DNA of 64,000 nt, taken from contig JAJEFJ010000054.1 in assembly GCA_022820485.1 (NCBI GenBank), positions 107,815 to 171,814 of the forward strand, given 5' to 3'. The position numbers were made by a program, and so were the translations under genes. The DNA is from Candidatus Latescibacterota bacterium (GTDB lineage Bacteria > Latescibacterota > UBA2968 > UBA8231). Below are positions 8,963-17,529 of this stretch, piece by piece (position 1 is the first letter of the stretch; the number at the start of each line of letters is the position of its first letter). The notes below the pieces were generated by a model. It made no database searches and was not told the DNA's origin. It saw nothing but the letters and a program-made list of their open reading frames with translations.

Positions 8963-9363
8963 GCGCAACAGCTATCTCTTTCGCCAGAAGCACGCTCCGC
9001 TGGCTTGTCATCGACAATGCGATACCACTCCCAACGCAAGCCTTGCGGATCGCTCGACCAGACTTTGTTCTGCGTCGCGTGGCAACAGGTTTCGTTCCGC
9101 TGAACTTCGGTCAAAATGCCCGCGTTTCGCAGTCGTTGATCGGCGTCGCTCACCTCGGCTTCTGCAAACGCTTCGACGCCTAGATGGTTGAGGCGTTCTG
9201 CCGCCGCTGGATTCTCAAAGAGCACCAACTTCAACGGCGGTTGATCGATGGCAAAGTTGGCATAACCGGGATGCCGCTTGTGCGGCTTGGCATTGAAAAG
9301 TTCACCGTAATAAGCGACGGCTTCATCCAAATCACGGACGTTCAGGGCCAATTGCAAACGCAT
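8959..9363 (-). CDS. ArsI/CadI-family glyoxalase-fold protein (putative C-As lyase)
   Basis: 134 residues of the vicinal-oxygen-chelate fold. The start MRLQLALNVRDLDEAVAYYGELF is the ArsI/CadI opening. The arsenic-binding cysteine pair is present in NETCCHATQNKVW, followed by DPQGLRWEWYR. In ArsI these features support dioxygen-dependent cleavage of the carbon-arsenic bond of trivalent organoarsenicals; CadI relatives are cadmium-induced. The C-terminus ends in another cysteine pair (SCCA), also common in this family. The gene overlaps the sigma-factor start (ATGA), so the two form a two-gene operon. Confidence 0.85.
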   Translation of the reverse strand: MRLQLALNVRDLDEAVAYYGELFNAKPHKRHPGYANFAIDQPPLKLVLFENPAAAERLNHLGVEAFAEAEVSDADQRLRNAGILTEVQRNETCCHATQNKVWSSDPQGLRWEWYRIVDDKPAERASGERDSCCA

Positions 9364-9396
9364 AACTCGCTCCTTTCATTATCCTCTAACCAATAA

Positions 9397-9489
9397 GACG
9401 CAAGCGACCAGAAAAGGACGCAACAAGATATTGAGACCGCCCGAGAACTCTGGCGGGAATATAAGCAACGCAAGCGACGGGAGGTTTGA
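9397..9489 (+). pseudogene. C-terminal remnant of a RelE/HigB-like toxin
   Basis: The frame from 9397 to the TGA at 9487-9489 reads DQKRTQQDIETARELWREYK and then QRKRREV, which resembles the end of RelE/HigB-like 'addiction module killer' toxins. A TAA at 9394 precedes it and there is no start, so the N-terminal two thirds are missing. The next gene downstream is the matching antitoxin type, in the normal toxin-antitoxin order. The toxin was apparently lost at the junction with the arsI-like gene. Confidence 0.65.
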
Positions 9490-9494
9490 AAACT

Positions 9495-9683
9495 ATGGTT
9501 CTGACACGAGATTTTAAGGAAACGATCCAAGCGCGCATAGAGTGCGATCCGACCTTCCGCGAGGAACTCCTCAAGAAAGGGGTCGAGTACCTGCTTTCGG
9601 GCGATATGGATACCGGTAAGGCGGTATTGCGCGACTACATCAACGCGACCGTCGGTTTTCAGGAGCTTGAGCAAAACTTGTGA
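9495..9683 (+). CDS. Short antitoxin-like protein (addiction-module family)
   Basis: 62 residues from ATG 9495 (TTG 9486 is an alternative). The sequence LTRDFKETIQARIECDPTFRE and DTGKAVLRDYINATVGF matches the N-terminal part of HTH antitoxins paired with RelE/HigB-like toxins. Those are normally about 90-110 residues and continue with a DNA-binding C-terminus, which is absent here after FQELEQNL. It follows the toxin remnant and overlaps the enolase-superfamily start as GTGA. It may be an orphan relic whose translation is now coupled to the next gene. Confidence 0.6.
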   Translation: MVLTRDFKETIQARIECDPTFREELLKKGVEYLLSGDMDTGKAVLRDYINATVGFQELEQNL

Positions 9684-10819
9684 AAATCACGGCCATCAAA
9701 CTCTCGGTTTTCGAGCTTCCAGCCACTACTCCGCTCTTTGATCTAGAGCAAGCCCCCTACGGCCATCGCACCCGCTGGCAGGCCTGCGACCACCGCCGCA
9801 TCGAAGCTCCCATCCACGTGCTGCACGTGCTCACCGACGAAGGCTTGGAGGGTATCTGCACGGTCGGCGACGCCCGCTACCAAACCATGCGCCGCGAGGA
9901 GCTAGAGGCCCTGCGAATCATGGCCATCGGCCAAGACCCACTCGACCGCGAGCGGCTCGACGACAAGCTGCGCTGGGCTACCCGCTCGCTGTTTTCGCGC
10001 CCGGGCTGGCACGGAGCTTTCGACAATTGCCTCTGGGACATCGCTGGGCAAGCTGCTGGCCTTCCAGTTTGCGCCCTAATCGGTCGGACCCGCCCGCGCT
10101 GCCGAACCTATTACAACTTCCCCTCCGGCAGTCTCGACGCTGCCCTAGAAGGGGCAGACCAAGCACTCGCAGCGGGCTTTGTGGCGCTCAAAGACCACTG
10201 GTCCGGCCCTCCCGACACCAATATCGCGTGGTCGCGCGCCATCCGCGATCACGTCGGCCCGGACATCGATCTGTTGCACGACGCGGCCGGCAGCCCCTAC
10301 ACCTTGCGCGAAGCCCTGCGCGTTGGCCGTGCGCTGGAGGAACTCAACTACGGCTGGTTCGAGGAGGCCATCTCCGACCGCGATCTCCAGGGCTTGCAAA
10401 CACTGTGCGCCGCGCTCGACATACCAGTCATGGCCCTTGAGACCCTGATGCACGACTGCGAACTCTGCGCCGCTTGGGTCTGCGCCGGGGCCACGGACCT
10501 CATCCGCGCCAACGCCCGCCACGGCACCACAGCCACCCTCAAACTCGCCGCTATAGCCGCTGCCCACCGCACCACCATCGAACTCAACGGTCCAGGCGGA
10601 CTTTTTGGCTTAGTCCACGCCCACCTAGTCTGCGCCCTGCAAAACACCACGTACTACGAGTATTTCCCCGGCGGCAGCCGCGACGAAATCGGCCGCGAGA
10701 TCGGCCTACTCAATCCCCCGCTTCCCGTCGATGGCCACATTGCGCCGCCGACCGGCCCCGGCTGGGGAGCCGAGTGGGACCGGGCCTATTTCGCCAAAAA
10801 GCGCGTGGCCGAATGGTAA
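9680..10819 (+). CDS. Enolase-superfamily enzyme (mandelate racemase/muconate lactonizing type)
   Basis: 379 residues starting at GTG 9680, which overlaps the previous stop. An N-terminal capping domain (about 1-120) precedes a barrel. The three metal-ligand positions are visible in order: LLHDAAG (Asp), WFEEAIS (Glu) and VMALETL (Glu). KDHW at the second strand may supply a base Lys. The family abstracts the alpha proton of a carboxylate, often dehydrating sugar acids such as rhamnonate, galactarate or gluconate. The substrate is not determinable here. It is far from the BMC operon, so a shared sugar-acid route is only a possibility. A strong hairpin terminator follows at 10903. Confidence 0.8.
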   Translation: MKITAIKLSVFELPATTPLFDLEQAPYGHRTRWQACDHRRIEAPIHVLHVLTDEGLEGICTVGDARYQTMRREELEALRIMAIGQDPLDRERLDDKLRWATRSLFSRPGWHGAFDNCLWDIAGQAAGLPVCALIGRTRPRCRTYYNFPSGSLDAALEGADQALAAGFVALKDHWSGPPDTNIAWSRAIRDHVGPDIDLLHDAAGSPYTLREALRVGRALEELNYGWFEEAISDRDLQGLQTLCAALDIPVMALETLMHDCELCAAWVCAGATDLIRANARHGTTATLKLAAIAAAHRTTIELNGPGGLFGLVHAHLVCALQNTTYYEYFPGGSRDEIGREIGLLNPPLPVDGHIAPPTGPGWGAEWDRAYFAKKRVAEW

Positions 10820-10902
10820 ATCGCCATTACTTGACTTCTATAGTGCATGTTCCGCATACGAATCGCCGGTAGTGGTTCAGTTTGAAAATAGCCGTACATA
10901 AG

Positions 10903-10930
10903 AAGGCCCCTTGGTACGGGGCCTTTGTTT
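10903..10930. terminator. Rho-independent terminator between convergent genes
   Basis: AAGGCCCC (10903-10910), a 7-base loop and GGGGCCTT (10918-10925) form an 8-bp stem followed by TGTTTT. It lies between the plus-strand enolase-family gene and the minus-strand antitoxin gene and may serve both, because the opposite strand also has an A/T-rich tail. Confidence 0.8.
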
Positions 10931-10943
10931 TCAAAGTGGCCCA

Positions 10944-11237
10944 CTACCTCACTACCGCCCTCTTAGCAGCCTCTGGCTCCCGGTAGATGATTTTCAAAAG
11001 TGCTTGCGCCGGACCACTGGGAATCCGCCGGCCTTGTTCCCAGTCCTGAAGGGTGCGGATGTCGATGCCAAAGGTCTGGGCAAAGACGCCCTGAGTCATG
11101 TTCAGTTGCGAGCGGATCAAGCGGGCGTTGATCTCGTCGGGGAGGTGGACGCGGTAGCTTTCTGGGTCTGCTTGGCCGTGCGCGATTTCCAGAGCCTCCG
11201 TTGCCGCCTTGATAAGTTCCTCTCCAGCCTTGGTCAT
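10944..11237 (-). CDS. HTH antitoxin of a RelE/HigB-type pair (HigA-like)
   Basis: 97 residues. The C-terminal half carries an XRE/HigA-type helix-turn-helix: RLIRSQLNMTQGVFAQTFGI, then DIRTLQDWEQGRRIPSGPAQ. The N-terminal part is the helical dimer/toxin-binding region. Its start overlaps the toxin stop by 4 bp (toxin first, antitoxin second), the HigBA order. It should neutralise the toxin and repress the operon from a site upstream of the toxin. Confidence 0.85.
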   Translation of the reverse strand: MTKAGEELIKAATEALEIAHGQADPESYRVHLPDEINARLIRSQLNMTQGVFAQTFGIDIRTLQDWEQGRRIPSGPAQALLKIIYREPEAAKRAVVR

Positions 11238-11581
11238 GGTTGGGTCCTCCGTTGGTATTCGTCTGCCAGTGTGCGCAACACAGTCCGCAAAACACTAACT
11301 TCCGAGTCGGTCAGGTTTGTTTTATCGCCTTTAGCGAAGATCGACAGCAAAAACACAGGAATGTCTTGGCCACTGTAAAAAGTCACCACTCGGTATCCAC
11401 CGCTCTTTCCTCTTCCCGGCGCGGCGAACCGGAGCTTGCGAGCACCGCCTGATCCTTTGATCACGTCGCCGGCATCGGGGTTATTGGCGACAAAGTCGAT
11501 GATGGCTTCCCGGTCGCTGTCGCTTATCTGGTAGCGACGGCATTTGCTGATGAAAGTCGGTGTTTCGATGACCGTGTGCAT
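11234..11581 (-). CDS. RelE/HigB-family mRNA-interferase toxin
   Basis: 115 residues with the RelE/HigB pattern: TPTFISKCRRYQISDSDREAI, then KGSGGARKLRFAAPGRGKSG, YRVVTFYSG, and PVFLLSIFAKGDKTNLTDSE. Toxins of this family (HigB-2/DUF1044-like) cut mRNA on the ribosome. The first gene of a two-gene operon, it overlaps the antitoxin by 4 bp. The pair looks complete and intact, unlike the broken one at 9.4 kb. Confidence 0.85.
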   Translation of the reverse strand: MHTVIETPTFISKCRRYQISDSDREAIIDFVANNPDAGDVIKGSGGARKLRFAAPGRGKSGGYRVVTFYSGQDIPVFLLSIFAKGDKTNLTDSEVSVLRTVLRTLADEYQRRTQP

Positions 11582-11984
11582 GATCTTAATTACGGCATTG
11601 CCGTAGTAACATCAAGAGAAAATTTACCGAGGGCGACACACGGCTACGGCACATAGGGCCTGTTTCAAGACCAGAAAAACGGTAGGAGGTACAGTCTGCA
11701 GGGAGTCTGGCCTTCTATCGGCAACTGGTTGATCCACAGGCTCCGCTTGGCGCACGACCTAAAGAAGTAGGTGATGTCAAGATGCTACCGGATCGGAAGA
11801 GGGGCTTTTTGCCGTCGGCTTCTTGAGCAGACGACCACAACGAGTTCCCCATTAAAGGACCTTTTGTTACGGGAGCTTGCATGGAGTACAGACCAAGAGC
11901 AAGACCGCATTTTCACGGTTGAAGCCCGTGCCCCTGTTCGCTAAGTTACGGGACAGATACTCATCCCTCAGGAAGTAACCCACC
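11582..11984. other. Intergenic stretch, no gene recognised
   Basis: About 400 bases between the toxin start and the PhyH remnant. I see no long frame with a plausible start and no tRNA-like fold. It has several in-frame stops and lower coding bias than its neighbours, so it may hold decayed coding sequence. The promoter of the toxin-antitoxin operon should be in its left end. Confidence 0.5.
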
Positions 11985-12098
11985 GTGAACCTCAACGCCG
12001 CCCAAGTCCAATCCTACCGCGCCCAAGGCTGCCACTATATCGGCAAACGCGCCGAACACTTCGAGCCGCCCCAAGGCTTTCACGTGGGGCACGTGTGA
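11985..12098 (+). pseudogene. N-terminal fragment of a PhyH-like dioxygenase gene
   Basis: GTG 11985 is preceded by a good ribosome site (CAGGAAGTAACC). The 37-residue product starts LNAAQVQSYRAQGC, the usual PhyH opening (compare FSDQHIDEYRTQGY in the next gene), then diverges and stops at TGA 12096-12098. It is best read as the leftover start of another phytanoyl-CoA dioxygenase gene, joined to unrelated sequence by a deletion. Confidence 0.5.
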
Positions 12099-12107
12099 GA
12101 CAACGCC

Positions 12108-12920
12108 ATGGCCTTCGCTTTTTCCGATCAGCACATCGACGAGTACCGCACTCAGGGCTACACGGTCTTTCGCCAACTCTTGCCGTCCTCACTGGTCGCC
12201 GATCTACGACGAGTCTGCGACGAAGCGCGGGACTTAGCTCGCCAACAGCGCGGCCCCCAAGCCCAGCGCTTGCAGCCAATGACCGACTTCCCGCTCGACC
12301 AACAGCCCTTTATCGACTATGTAGAACTCCCCGCGCTCAACCACGCACTCCACCGCTTGCTCGCGCCGGATTTTCGCGTCGGCGGGCCGCAGGTCATGGG
12401 CGTGCTCTTTGAACCGGCTGAGTCGCCGTGGTGTACCCACTGGCACCGCGACTGGCGCGACAATATGCCCGGCTTAGAGCTAGCGCGCTGGGACGAGCAC
12501 TTTGCCGACGACCGCTACTTCAACCAAGTCAACTGCGCCCTGTACGCCGACTCGTGCACCTGGGTCGTCCCCGGTAGCCACCTGCGCCGCGACCTGCCGT
12601 GCGAAGCAGCGCGCTTTCCCGAGCGCCCCATCGCCAAGCCCGATCTCGAAGGACAATCCGCTACCGAGCGCGAGTGGACCTGCCTCAGCTACGCACAGAG
12701 TATGCCCGGTGCCCGGCAACTCTTCCTCGACGCCGGCGACTTCTGCCTCTACCGCAACACCCTCTGGCACATCGGCAACTACGTGCCCTACGCCAAAAGG
12801 GCGACCCTGCACGACGCAGTAGATACCGACGAGTTTGCAGCGTGGCGCGACGAGACCGTGCGCATAGTCCAAGAGCGGCGGGCGGCGGGACACGGAATGG
12901 AGAACCCCAATCATGGCTAA
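12108..12920 (+). CDS. Phytanoyl-CoA dioxygenase (PhyH) family protein
   Basis: 270 residues, Fe(II)/2-oxoglutarate dioxygenase fold. The iron-binding HxD is in THWHRDWRDNMPG, and the distal His probably in TLWHIGNY near residue 225. VPGSHLRRDLP, between them, is the typical core stretch. Members hydroxylate diverse small molecules, and the family is strongly expanded in Poribacteria/Latescibacteria-like genomes. Substrate unknown. The gene overlaps the SUI1-like gene by 8 bp, so both are probably co-expressed although functionally unrelated. Confidence 0.85.
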   Translation: MAFAFSDQHIDEYRTQGYTVFRQLLPSSLVADLRRVCDEARDLARQQRGPQAQRLQPMTDFPLDQQPFIDYVELPALNHALHRLLAPDFRVGGPQVMGVLFEPAESPWCTHWHRDWRDNMPGLELARWDEHFADDRYFNQVNCALYADSCTWVVPGSHLRRDLPCEAARFPERPIAKPDLEGQSATEREWTCLSYAQSMPGARQLFLDAGDFCLYRNTLWHIGNYVPYAKRATLHDAVDTDEFAAWRDETVRIVQERRAAGHGMENPNHG

Positions 12921-13236
12921 AAACAGCCGCCTCGTGTATTCCTCTGATACCGGCCGCGTACCCCAGCCGAAAAAGCAAGCCTCCGCCCCCACCGGCGACG
13001 GCATCGCCCGCGTGCGCCGCGAAAAGAAGGGCCGCGGCGGCAAGACCGTCACCACCATCTCGGGCCTGAGGCTGTCCGCAGCCGAACTAAAGACCCTCTC
13101 CTCTGAACTCAAGCGCAAATGCGGCAGCGGCGGGTCGGTCGTTGATCGCGTGATAGAAATTCAGGGGGACAAAGTGGATGTCGTGCTCGCCGAGCTAGCC
13201 AAGCGCGGCTATCAGGCCAAGCGCACCGGTGGCTGA
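12913..13236 (+). CDS. SUI1/YciH-family translation factor
   Basis: 107 residues. A basic, flexible N-terminal region (about 1-45) precedes a SUI1 domain: VRREKKGRGGKTVTTISGL, LKRKCGSGGSVVDRVIEIQGD and VLAELAKRGYQAKRTGG. Bacterial YciH homologues relate to eIF1 and influence start-codon selection on the small ribosomal subunit. ATG 12913 lies inside the end of the PhyH gene. It converges with the metal-transporter operon with only 4 bases between the stops. Confidence 0.9.
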   Translation: MAKNSRLVYSSDTGRVPQPKKQASAPTGDGIARVRREKKGRGGKTVTTISGLRLSAAELKTLSSELKRKCGSGGSVVDRVIEIQGDKVDVVLAELAKRGYQAKRTGG

Positions 13237-13240
13237 GGCA

Positions 13241-14518
13241 TCAATTAGAGGGCGGGATTTGCTTGCCTTGCGGATCCTGTTCGTCGCGGATTTGCGCGCC
13301 CAACTCGGCGGCCAACTCGCCGCCGATAAAGTGCTCAAGCGCGTCGGCTGGGTCGTGTACGTGATCGACGGGTAGGCCCAGATGGCTCATATAGGTCTCC
13401 CAAAGCCGGTGATGGCGCAGCAGGCGCAGCGCGACTTGTTGGCCCTTTGCAGACAATTCGACCAGACCATTCGCCTGGGCCAAAAGTTGCCGCCGTCGCA
13501 GATCGCCAAACGCTAGCTGAGCCAGCGGACTCCAAACGGCCGCAGTCGCCACCAACTCGGCGGGCCGCAGCCCAGCGCACCCGACCTCCTTCTCCGCGCG
13601 CCGCACCAGCGCGAGCAGCATGTGATCTTGTGCTACTTGCAGCGACAGCCGCACGCGCTGATAAATCCGCGCCAACACGCCCTGATTGGGCGAAAAAAGC
13701 AGAGAAAAGAGAAATATCCCGCCGACGACCACCACCATGGCACCGGCGATGGAGCTATTCCAGAAGCTGGCCAAAAAGTAACCCGCCACAGCCGAGACGA
13801 TCCCAAAGAACACGGCCAATCCCAGTACCGCGATAAGCCGATCGCTCCACAGGTACGCGGCTGCTCCAGGCACGATCAGCATAGCCACGACCAAGATCGC
13901 ACCCACGGACTCAAACGACGCCACCGTCGTCAGCGCAACCAAACCCATCAAGAGATAGTGCATTAGCGTGGCGTTGATCCCCACCGACATGGCCATGGCC
14001 GGATCGAACGCAGAGATCTTGAATTCCTTGTACAAGAGCGCGATCACCGTCAGGTTAATCGCCAGCATCGCGCCCAATATCCACACCGGCCGCGGCCCCA
14101 GCGATTGGTCTCCCCACAGCAGCAGGTCCCAAGGGGTATAGGCGATCTCGCCGTAGAGCACGCACTCTTGGTCGAGATCCACTTGACCGGCGTACGCGGT
14201 GATGATCACCACGCCCAGCGCAAAAAGCGCGGTAAACACAATGCCGATGGCCGCGTCCTCTTGCACGCGCCACCGCCGGTGAAATGCCTCGACCAACAGC
14301 GCGGTTAGCAAGCCGAAGGCGGCTGCGCCCAAAAACATCGGCAGCACAGCGCGACTACCCGACAACAGGAAGGCCACGGCGATCCCCGGCAGCACGGCGT
14401 GGCTCAAAGCGTCGCCCAACAGCGACATCTTGCGCAGCACCAAGAAGGTGCCCAACAGGGCGCAGGACGCAGTGACCAACACGCCGGTGAGCACGATCCA
14501 AAAAGCGCCTTCGATCAT
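13241..14518 (-). CDS. Metal ABC transporter permease with C-terminal DtxR-like domain (second permease)
   Basis: 425 residues. Residues 1-270 form an ABC-3 (ZnuB/MntB/TroC) permease with about eight membrane helices; LLGDALSHAVLPGIAVAFLL is the family signature. Residues 285-425 are soluble and resemble the winged-helix and dimerisation part of DtxR/MntR regulators (LRLLRHHRLWETYMSHLGLP, then DHVHDPADALEHFIGGELA). The tail may sense the metal inside the cell and gate transport (inference). It is the last gene of the operon, overlapping the other permease by 4 bp. Confidence 0.9.
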   Translation of the reverse strand: MIEGAFWIVLTGVLVTASCALLGTFLVLRKMSLLGDALSHAVLPGIAVAFLLSGSRAVLPMFLGAAAFGLLTALLVEAFHRRWRVQEDAAIGIVFTALFALGVVIITAYAGQVDLDQECVLYGEIAYTPWDLLLWGDQSLGPRPVWILGAMLAINLTVIALLYKEFKISAFDPAMAMSVGINATLMHYLLMGLVALTTVASFESVGAILVVAMLIVPGAAAYLWSDRLIAVLGLAVFFGIVSAVAGYFLASFWNSSIAGAMVVVVGGIFLFSLLFSPNQGVLARIYQRVRLSLQVAQDHMLLALVRRAEKEVGCAGLRPAELVATAAVWSPLAQLAFGDLRRRQLLAQANGLVELSAKGQQVALRLLRHHRLWETYMSHLGLPVDHVHDPADALEHFIGGELAAELGAQIRDEQDPQGKQIPPSN

Positions 14519-15843
14519 TCGCGGCCTCCCCGGCGGTAGTGGCTGCCGGTGCCGTGGATATTGACGACCCGGGCCGGGTCCAGCCCTTGCTCGCGCTGGA
14601 GGATGTCCTCAAGCTGGGCGATGATTTCCGGCGTCAGCAAATGCTCGACTTCGTCGGCGGGCCGGTCCACGTGATCGGCGTCGAGTATGGCCCGATAGTA
14701 CAAATAGTGCTCCCACAAGCGGTGCGATTTGACCACGAAGAGCCCTTCCTCTGCGCCTGGGTCCGTCAGGGCAAAACGCCCGTCCTGACTGGAAACTAGC
14801 CCCTTCTCGGCAAGTCGCCGCCCGAGGCGTTTGACCCGGTCCGGCGACAGGCCCATCTCAATGGCCAACTCCTCCACGGCCAAGGAGCGGCTCGTCCCCA
14901 GCTTCTCTTGCAGCTCGATACAGGCGCGCAAAAAGTGCTGCTGGCTCTCGCGGCGGCTGTTGTGCCGCTGCCTGCGCCACCGCGCCAACACCCCTCGCTG
15001 GGGTGCGAAAAGAGCCGACACCACAAAGCACAAGGTGGCGCTGAGCACCATCACCGGGCCAGTGGGTATCCGCGGCACCAAGGAACTGATGAAGGTGCCG
15101 ACGACCCCAGACAAGCCCCCGAAAGCGGCGGCGAGCAGCACCATTTTGTGCAGGTGCTCGGTCCAAAAGCGCGCCGCCACAGCCGGCGTGATGAGCATAG
15201 CCGCAATCAGCACCACGCCTACGGCTTGCAAGCCCACGATCACTGTCAGCGCGATCAATCCCATCAGCAAGGCGTCGATCCAGCGGGCCGAGTACCCGAG
15301 TGTCTGCAAAAAGTCCGCGTCGAAAATCAGCGCCTTGAACTCCTTAAAAAACAGGGCCACCGCGAGGATGATGAAGCCCGCCAACACGCTCATGACGCGC
15401 AGATCGTCGTCCACCAGCGAGGCCGCCTGCCCAAACAGGAACTTGTCCAAGCCGCTCTGATTGCCCGTGCCGACCCGCTGGACGTGGGTCAACAGCACGA
15501 TCCCCACGCCAAAAAACACCGACAGCACAATGCCAATCGCCGAATCCGCCTTGACGCGAGTATAGTTGATGATGAACTGCATCACCAACACGCCGAGCAC
15601 CCCAGAAATCGCCGCGCCCGTCAGCAGCACTGGCAGGGCCTTGCTCCCAGTCCACAAATAGGCCAACGCCACCCCGGGCAGGGCCGCGTGCGCCAGCGCG
15701 TCGCCGACGAGACTCCGCCGCCGCAACACGGCAAACGACCCCAGCAACCCGCCGGTCGCGCCAATCAGCAGAGAGCCGAAGAGTACGAAGCGCACGTTGG
15801 CGTCGGCCAAGCTCAAGAAGCGCAGGGCGTTTTCGACTAGCAT
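14515..15843 (-). CDS. Metal ABC transporter permease with C-terminal DtxR-like domain (first permease)
   Basis: 442 residues with the same plan as its neighbour. The ABC-3 permease (residues 1-275) has SLVGDALAHAALPGVALAYL. A cytoplasmic tail contains a winged helix (LAVEELAIEMGLSPDRVKRLGRRL) and a DtxR-type dimerisation segment (KSHRLWEHYLYYRAILDADH, then VDRPADEVEHLL). The His residues that hold metal in DtxR/MntR have counterparts here (SHRLWEH, DHVD). Two permeases form a heterodimeric channel with the ATPase. The stop and the ATPase gene are only 2 bases apart. Confidence 0.9.
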   Translation of the reverse strand: MLVENALRFLSLADANVRFVLFGSLLIGATGGLLGSFAVLRRRSLVGDALAHAALPGVALAYLWTGSKALPVLLTGAAISGVLGVLVMQFIINYTRVKADSAIGIVLSVFFGVGIVLLTHVQRVGTGNQSGLDKFLFGQAASLVDDDLRVMSVLAGFIILAVALFFKEFKALIFDADFLQTLGYSARWIDALLMGLIALTVIVGLQAVGVVLIAAMLITPAVAARFWTEHLHKMVLLAAAFGGLSGVVGTFISSLVPRIPTGPVMVLSATLCFVVSALFAPQRGVLARWRRQRHNSRRESQQHFLRACIELQEKLGTSRSLAVEELAIEMGLSPDRVKRLGRRLAEKGLVSSQDGRFALTDPGAEEGLFVVKSHRLWEHYLYYRAILDADHVDRPADEVEHLLTPEIIAQLEDILQREQGLDPARVVNIHGTGSHYRRGGRE

Positions 15844-15845
15844 CG

Positions 15846-16616
15846 TCAGCCCTCGCGCCGCTGCTCGGCCATGGCTTGGGCGGCCTGCGACAGCACGGTC
15901 AGCCGGCCCCCATAGGTCTTTTGCAGGTTGTCGTCGGTAAAGACCTCGCTGGTCGGGCCGGACGCCACGACCCGCATGTTGAGCATGATGACCCAGTCGA
16001 AGTATTCGGTTACGGTCTGTAAGTCGTGGTGCACGACCAAGATGGTTTTTCCCTGCTCGCGCAGGGCGACCAAGCTGGCGATGATCGCGCGCTCGGTCGC
16101 CGCATCCACGCCGGCAAGCGGCTCGTCCATGATGTAGATGCGGGCCTCTTGGGCCAAGGCGCGGGCGAGAAAAACCCGCTGCTGCTGGCCGCCCGATAGC
16201 TGGCTAATCTGCCGCTCGGCAAAGGGGGTCATGCCCACTTCATCGAGAGCCGCCCAAGCCAAGCGGCGATCTTCCTTGCTCGGCCGCCGCATCCATCCCA
16301 CGTGGCCATAGCGGCCCATCAGCACCACGTCGAGCGCACTAACCGGAAAGTCCCAATCCACGGACTCGCGCTGCGGCACATAGCCGATGATCTTGCGCAT
16401 CTGGCTGTAGTCCTCGCCGTAGATCTTGACCCATCCCGACGCCTTGGGCACGAGGTCCATAATGGCCTTGATCATGGTGCTTTTGCCCGAGCCGTTGGGG
16501 CCGATGATGCCCACGAGCTGTCCTTCGGGCACATCGAGATCCACGTCCCACAGCACCGGCTTCTTGTGGTAGGCAATGGTCATGTCGTGGATCTGGATGG
16601 GATCGGGCGCGTTCAC
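15846..16616 (-). CDS. Metal (Mn/Zn-type) ABC transporter ATP-binding protein
   Basis: 256 residues from GTG 16616, which overlaps the binding-protein stop as GTGA. The longer open frame from 16751 runs through the neighbour's coding sequence and is rejected. Walker [10 protein letters not shown], the Q-loop in [14 protein letters not shown], the LSGGQQQR signature and Walker [13 protein letters not shown] are all present, as is the H-loop VVHHDL. This set is typical of MntA/ZnuC-type ATPases. It powers import through the two permeases encoded next. Confidence 0.95.
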   Translation of the reverse strand: MNAPDPIQIHDMTIAYHKKPVLWDVDLDVPEGQLVGIIGPNGSGKSTMIKAIMDLVPKASGWVKIYGEDYSQMRKIIGYVPQRESVDWDFPVSALDVVLMGRYGHVGWMRRPSKEDRRLAWAALDEVGMTPFAERQISQLSGGQQQRVFLARALAQEARIYIMDEPLAGVDAATERAIIASLVALREQGKTILVVHHDLQTVTEYFDWVIMLNMRVVASGPTSEVFTDDNLQKTYGGRLTVLSQAAQAMAEQRREG

Positions 16617-17509
16617 CGCAAGGCTCCCACAATGGTGTTGACGTTGCTTTCGACCATGCCCACATACGTGTCGGCACCGCTGCCAGCGGCCCCCATCGCA
16701 TCCGAGTATAGGGTACCGCCTATTTCCACTTGGAAGCCGCGGTCCAAGCACCCTTCGCGCACGGCCTCAATCGAGCGCACGGGCACGCTGCTCTCGACGA
16801 ATATGGCCTTGACTTGGCGCTCGACGATCAGATCAACTAGCCGGGTGACGTCGTTGACCCCGTAGTCGGCCACCGTGGAAATGCCTTGCAGGCCGACGAC
16901 TTCCACTCCGTAGGCCCGGCCAAAGTAGCCAAAAGCGTCGTGGGCCGTAATCAGCACGCGGCTGGCCTCCGGCAGCAACTCGACCTGCTCGACAACCCAT
17001 TGGTCCAGCGCGTCGAGGCGCTCCCGGTAGCGCGCGCCGTTCTGGCGATAGATCGACGCCCCATCCGGGTCTATTGCGCTCAGGCGGGCCACGACCGGCT
17101 CAATCGTCTGCGCCCACAGCGACACGTCGAACCATATGTGGGGATCGAAGTTGCCCTCGAATTCCGGCGGGCGCAGCAAGCGCTCTTCAGGTATCTGCTC
17201 GACCACGGCTAACACCTGCTTGCTGCGGGCCATTTTGGCGAAGATGTCTTCCATCTTGCCTTCGAGAAAAAGGCCGTTGAAGAGGATCAAATCCGCGGCC
17301 GTCAGCTTGGCCAAATCGCCTTGCGACGCCTTGTAGTAATGCGGATCGACGCCCGGCCCCATCATCCCGACAACCGAGATGCGGTCGCCGCCGATATTGC
17401 GGGCGAGGTCAGCCACCATCCCAGTGGTACACACTACCTCAATCCGCTCGTCTTTGCGCTCGGGAGCGTCGCAACCCAACGCGCACAACAAAATGAAAAT
17501 CCAGAGCAT
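16613..17509 (-). CDS. Metal ABC transporter substrate-binding lipoprotein (ZnuA/TroA family)
   Basis: 298 residues with a short signal peptide and lipobox LCALGC, so it is anchored outside the membrane. Metal ligands of the cluster A-I family are visible: His in [10 protein letters not shown], His in FDPHIWFD, Glu in IFVESSVPV and Asp in LYSDAMG. The Glu rather than a third His, and the lack of a His-rich loop, favour manganese (or iron) over zinc. RBS CAAGGAATC precedes ATG 17509. It is the first gene of the operon, transcribed from the A/T-rich region shared with the DtxR regulator. Confidence 0.9.
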   Translation of the reverse strand: MLWIFILLCALGCDAPERKDERIEVVCTTGMVADLARNIGGDRISVVGMMGPGVDPHYYKASQGDLAKLTAADLILFNGLFLEGKMEDIFAKMARSKQVLAVVEQIPEERLLRPPEFEGNFDPHIWFDVSLWAQTIEPVVARLSAIDPDGASIYRQNGARYRERLDALDQWVVEQVELLPEASRVLITAHDAFGYFGRAYGVEVVGLQGISTVADYGVNDVTRLVDLIVERQVKAIFVESSVPVRSIEAVREGCLDRGFQVEIGGTLYSDAMGAAGSGADTYVGMVESNVNTIVGALR

Positions 17510-17529
17510 GATTCCTTGCTTATCTAAAT

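Noticed and set aside
12480..13118. 212-codon minus-strand frame opposite phyH and the SUI1-like gene
   Set aside because: Both plus-strand genes have solid family motifs; the antisense frame has none.
14908..15840. 310-codon plus-strand frame opposite the first permease
   Set aside because: Its translation is His/Gln/Arg-rich and without structure, and the minus-strand permease signature is clear.
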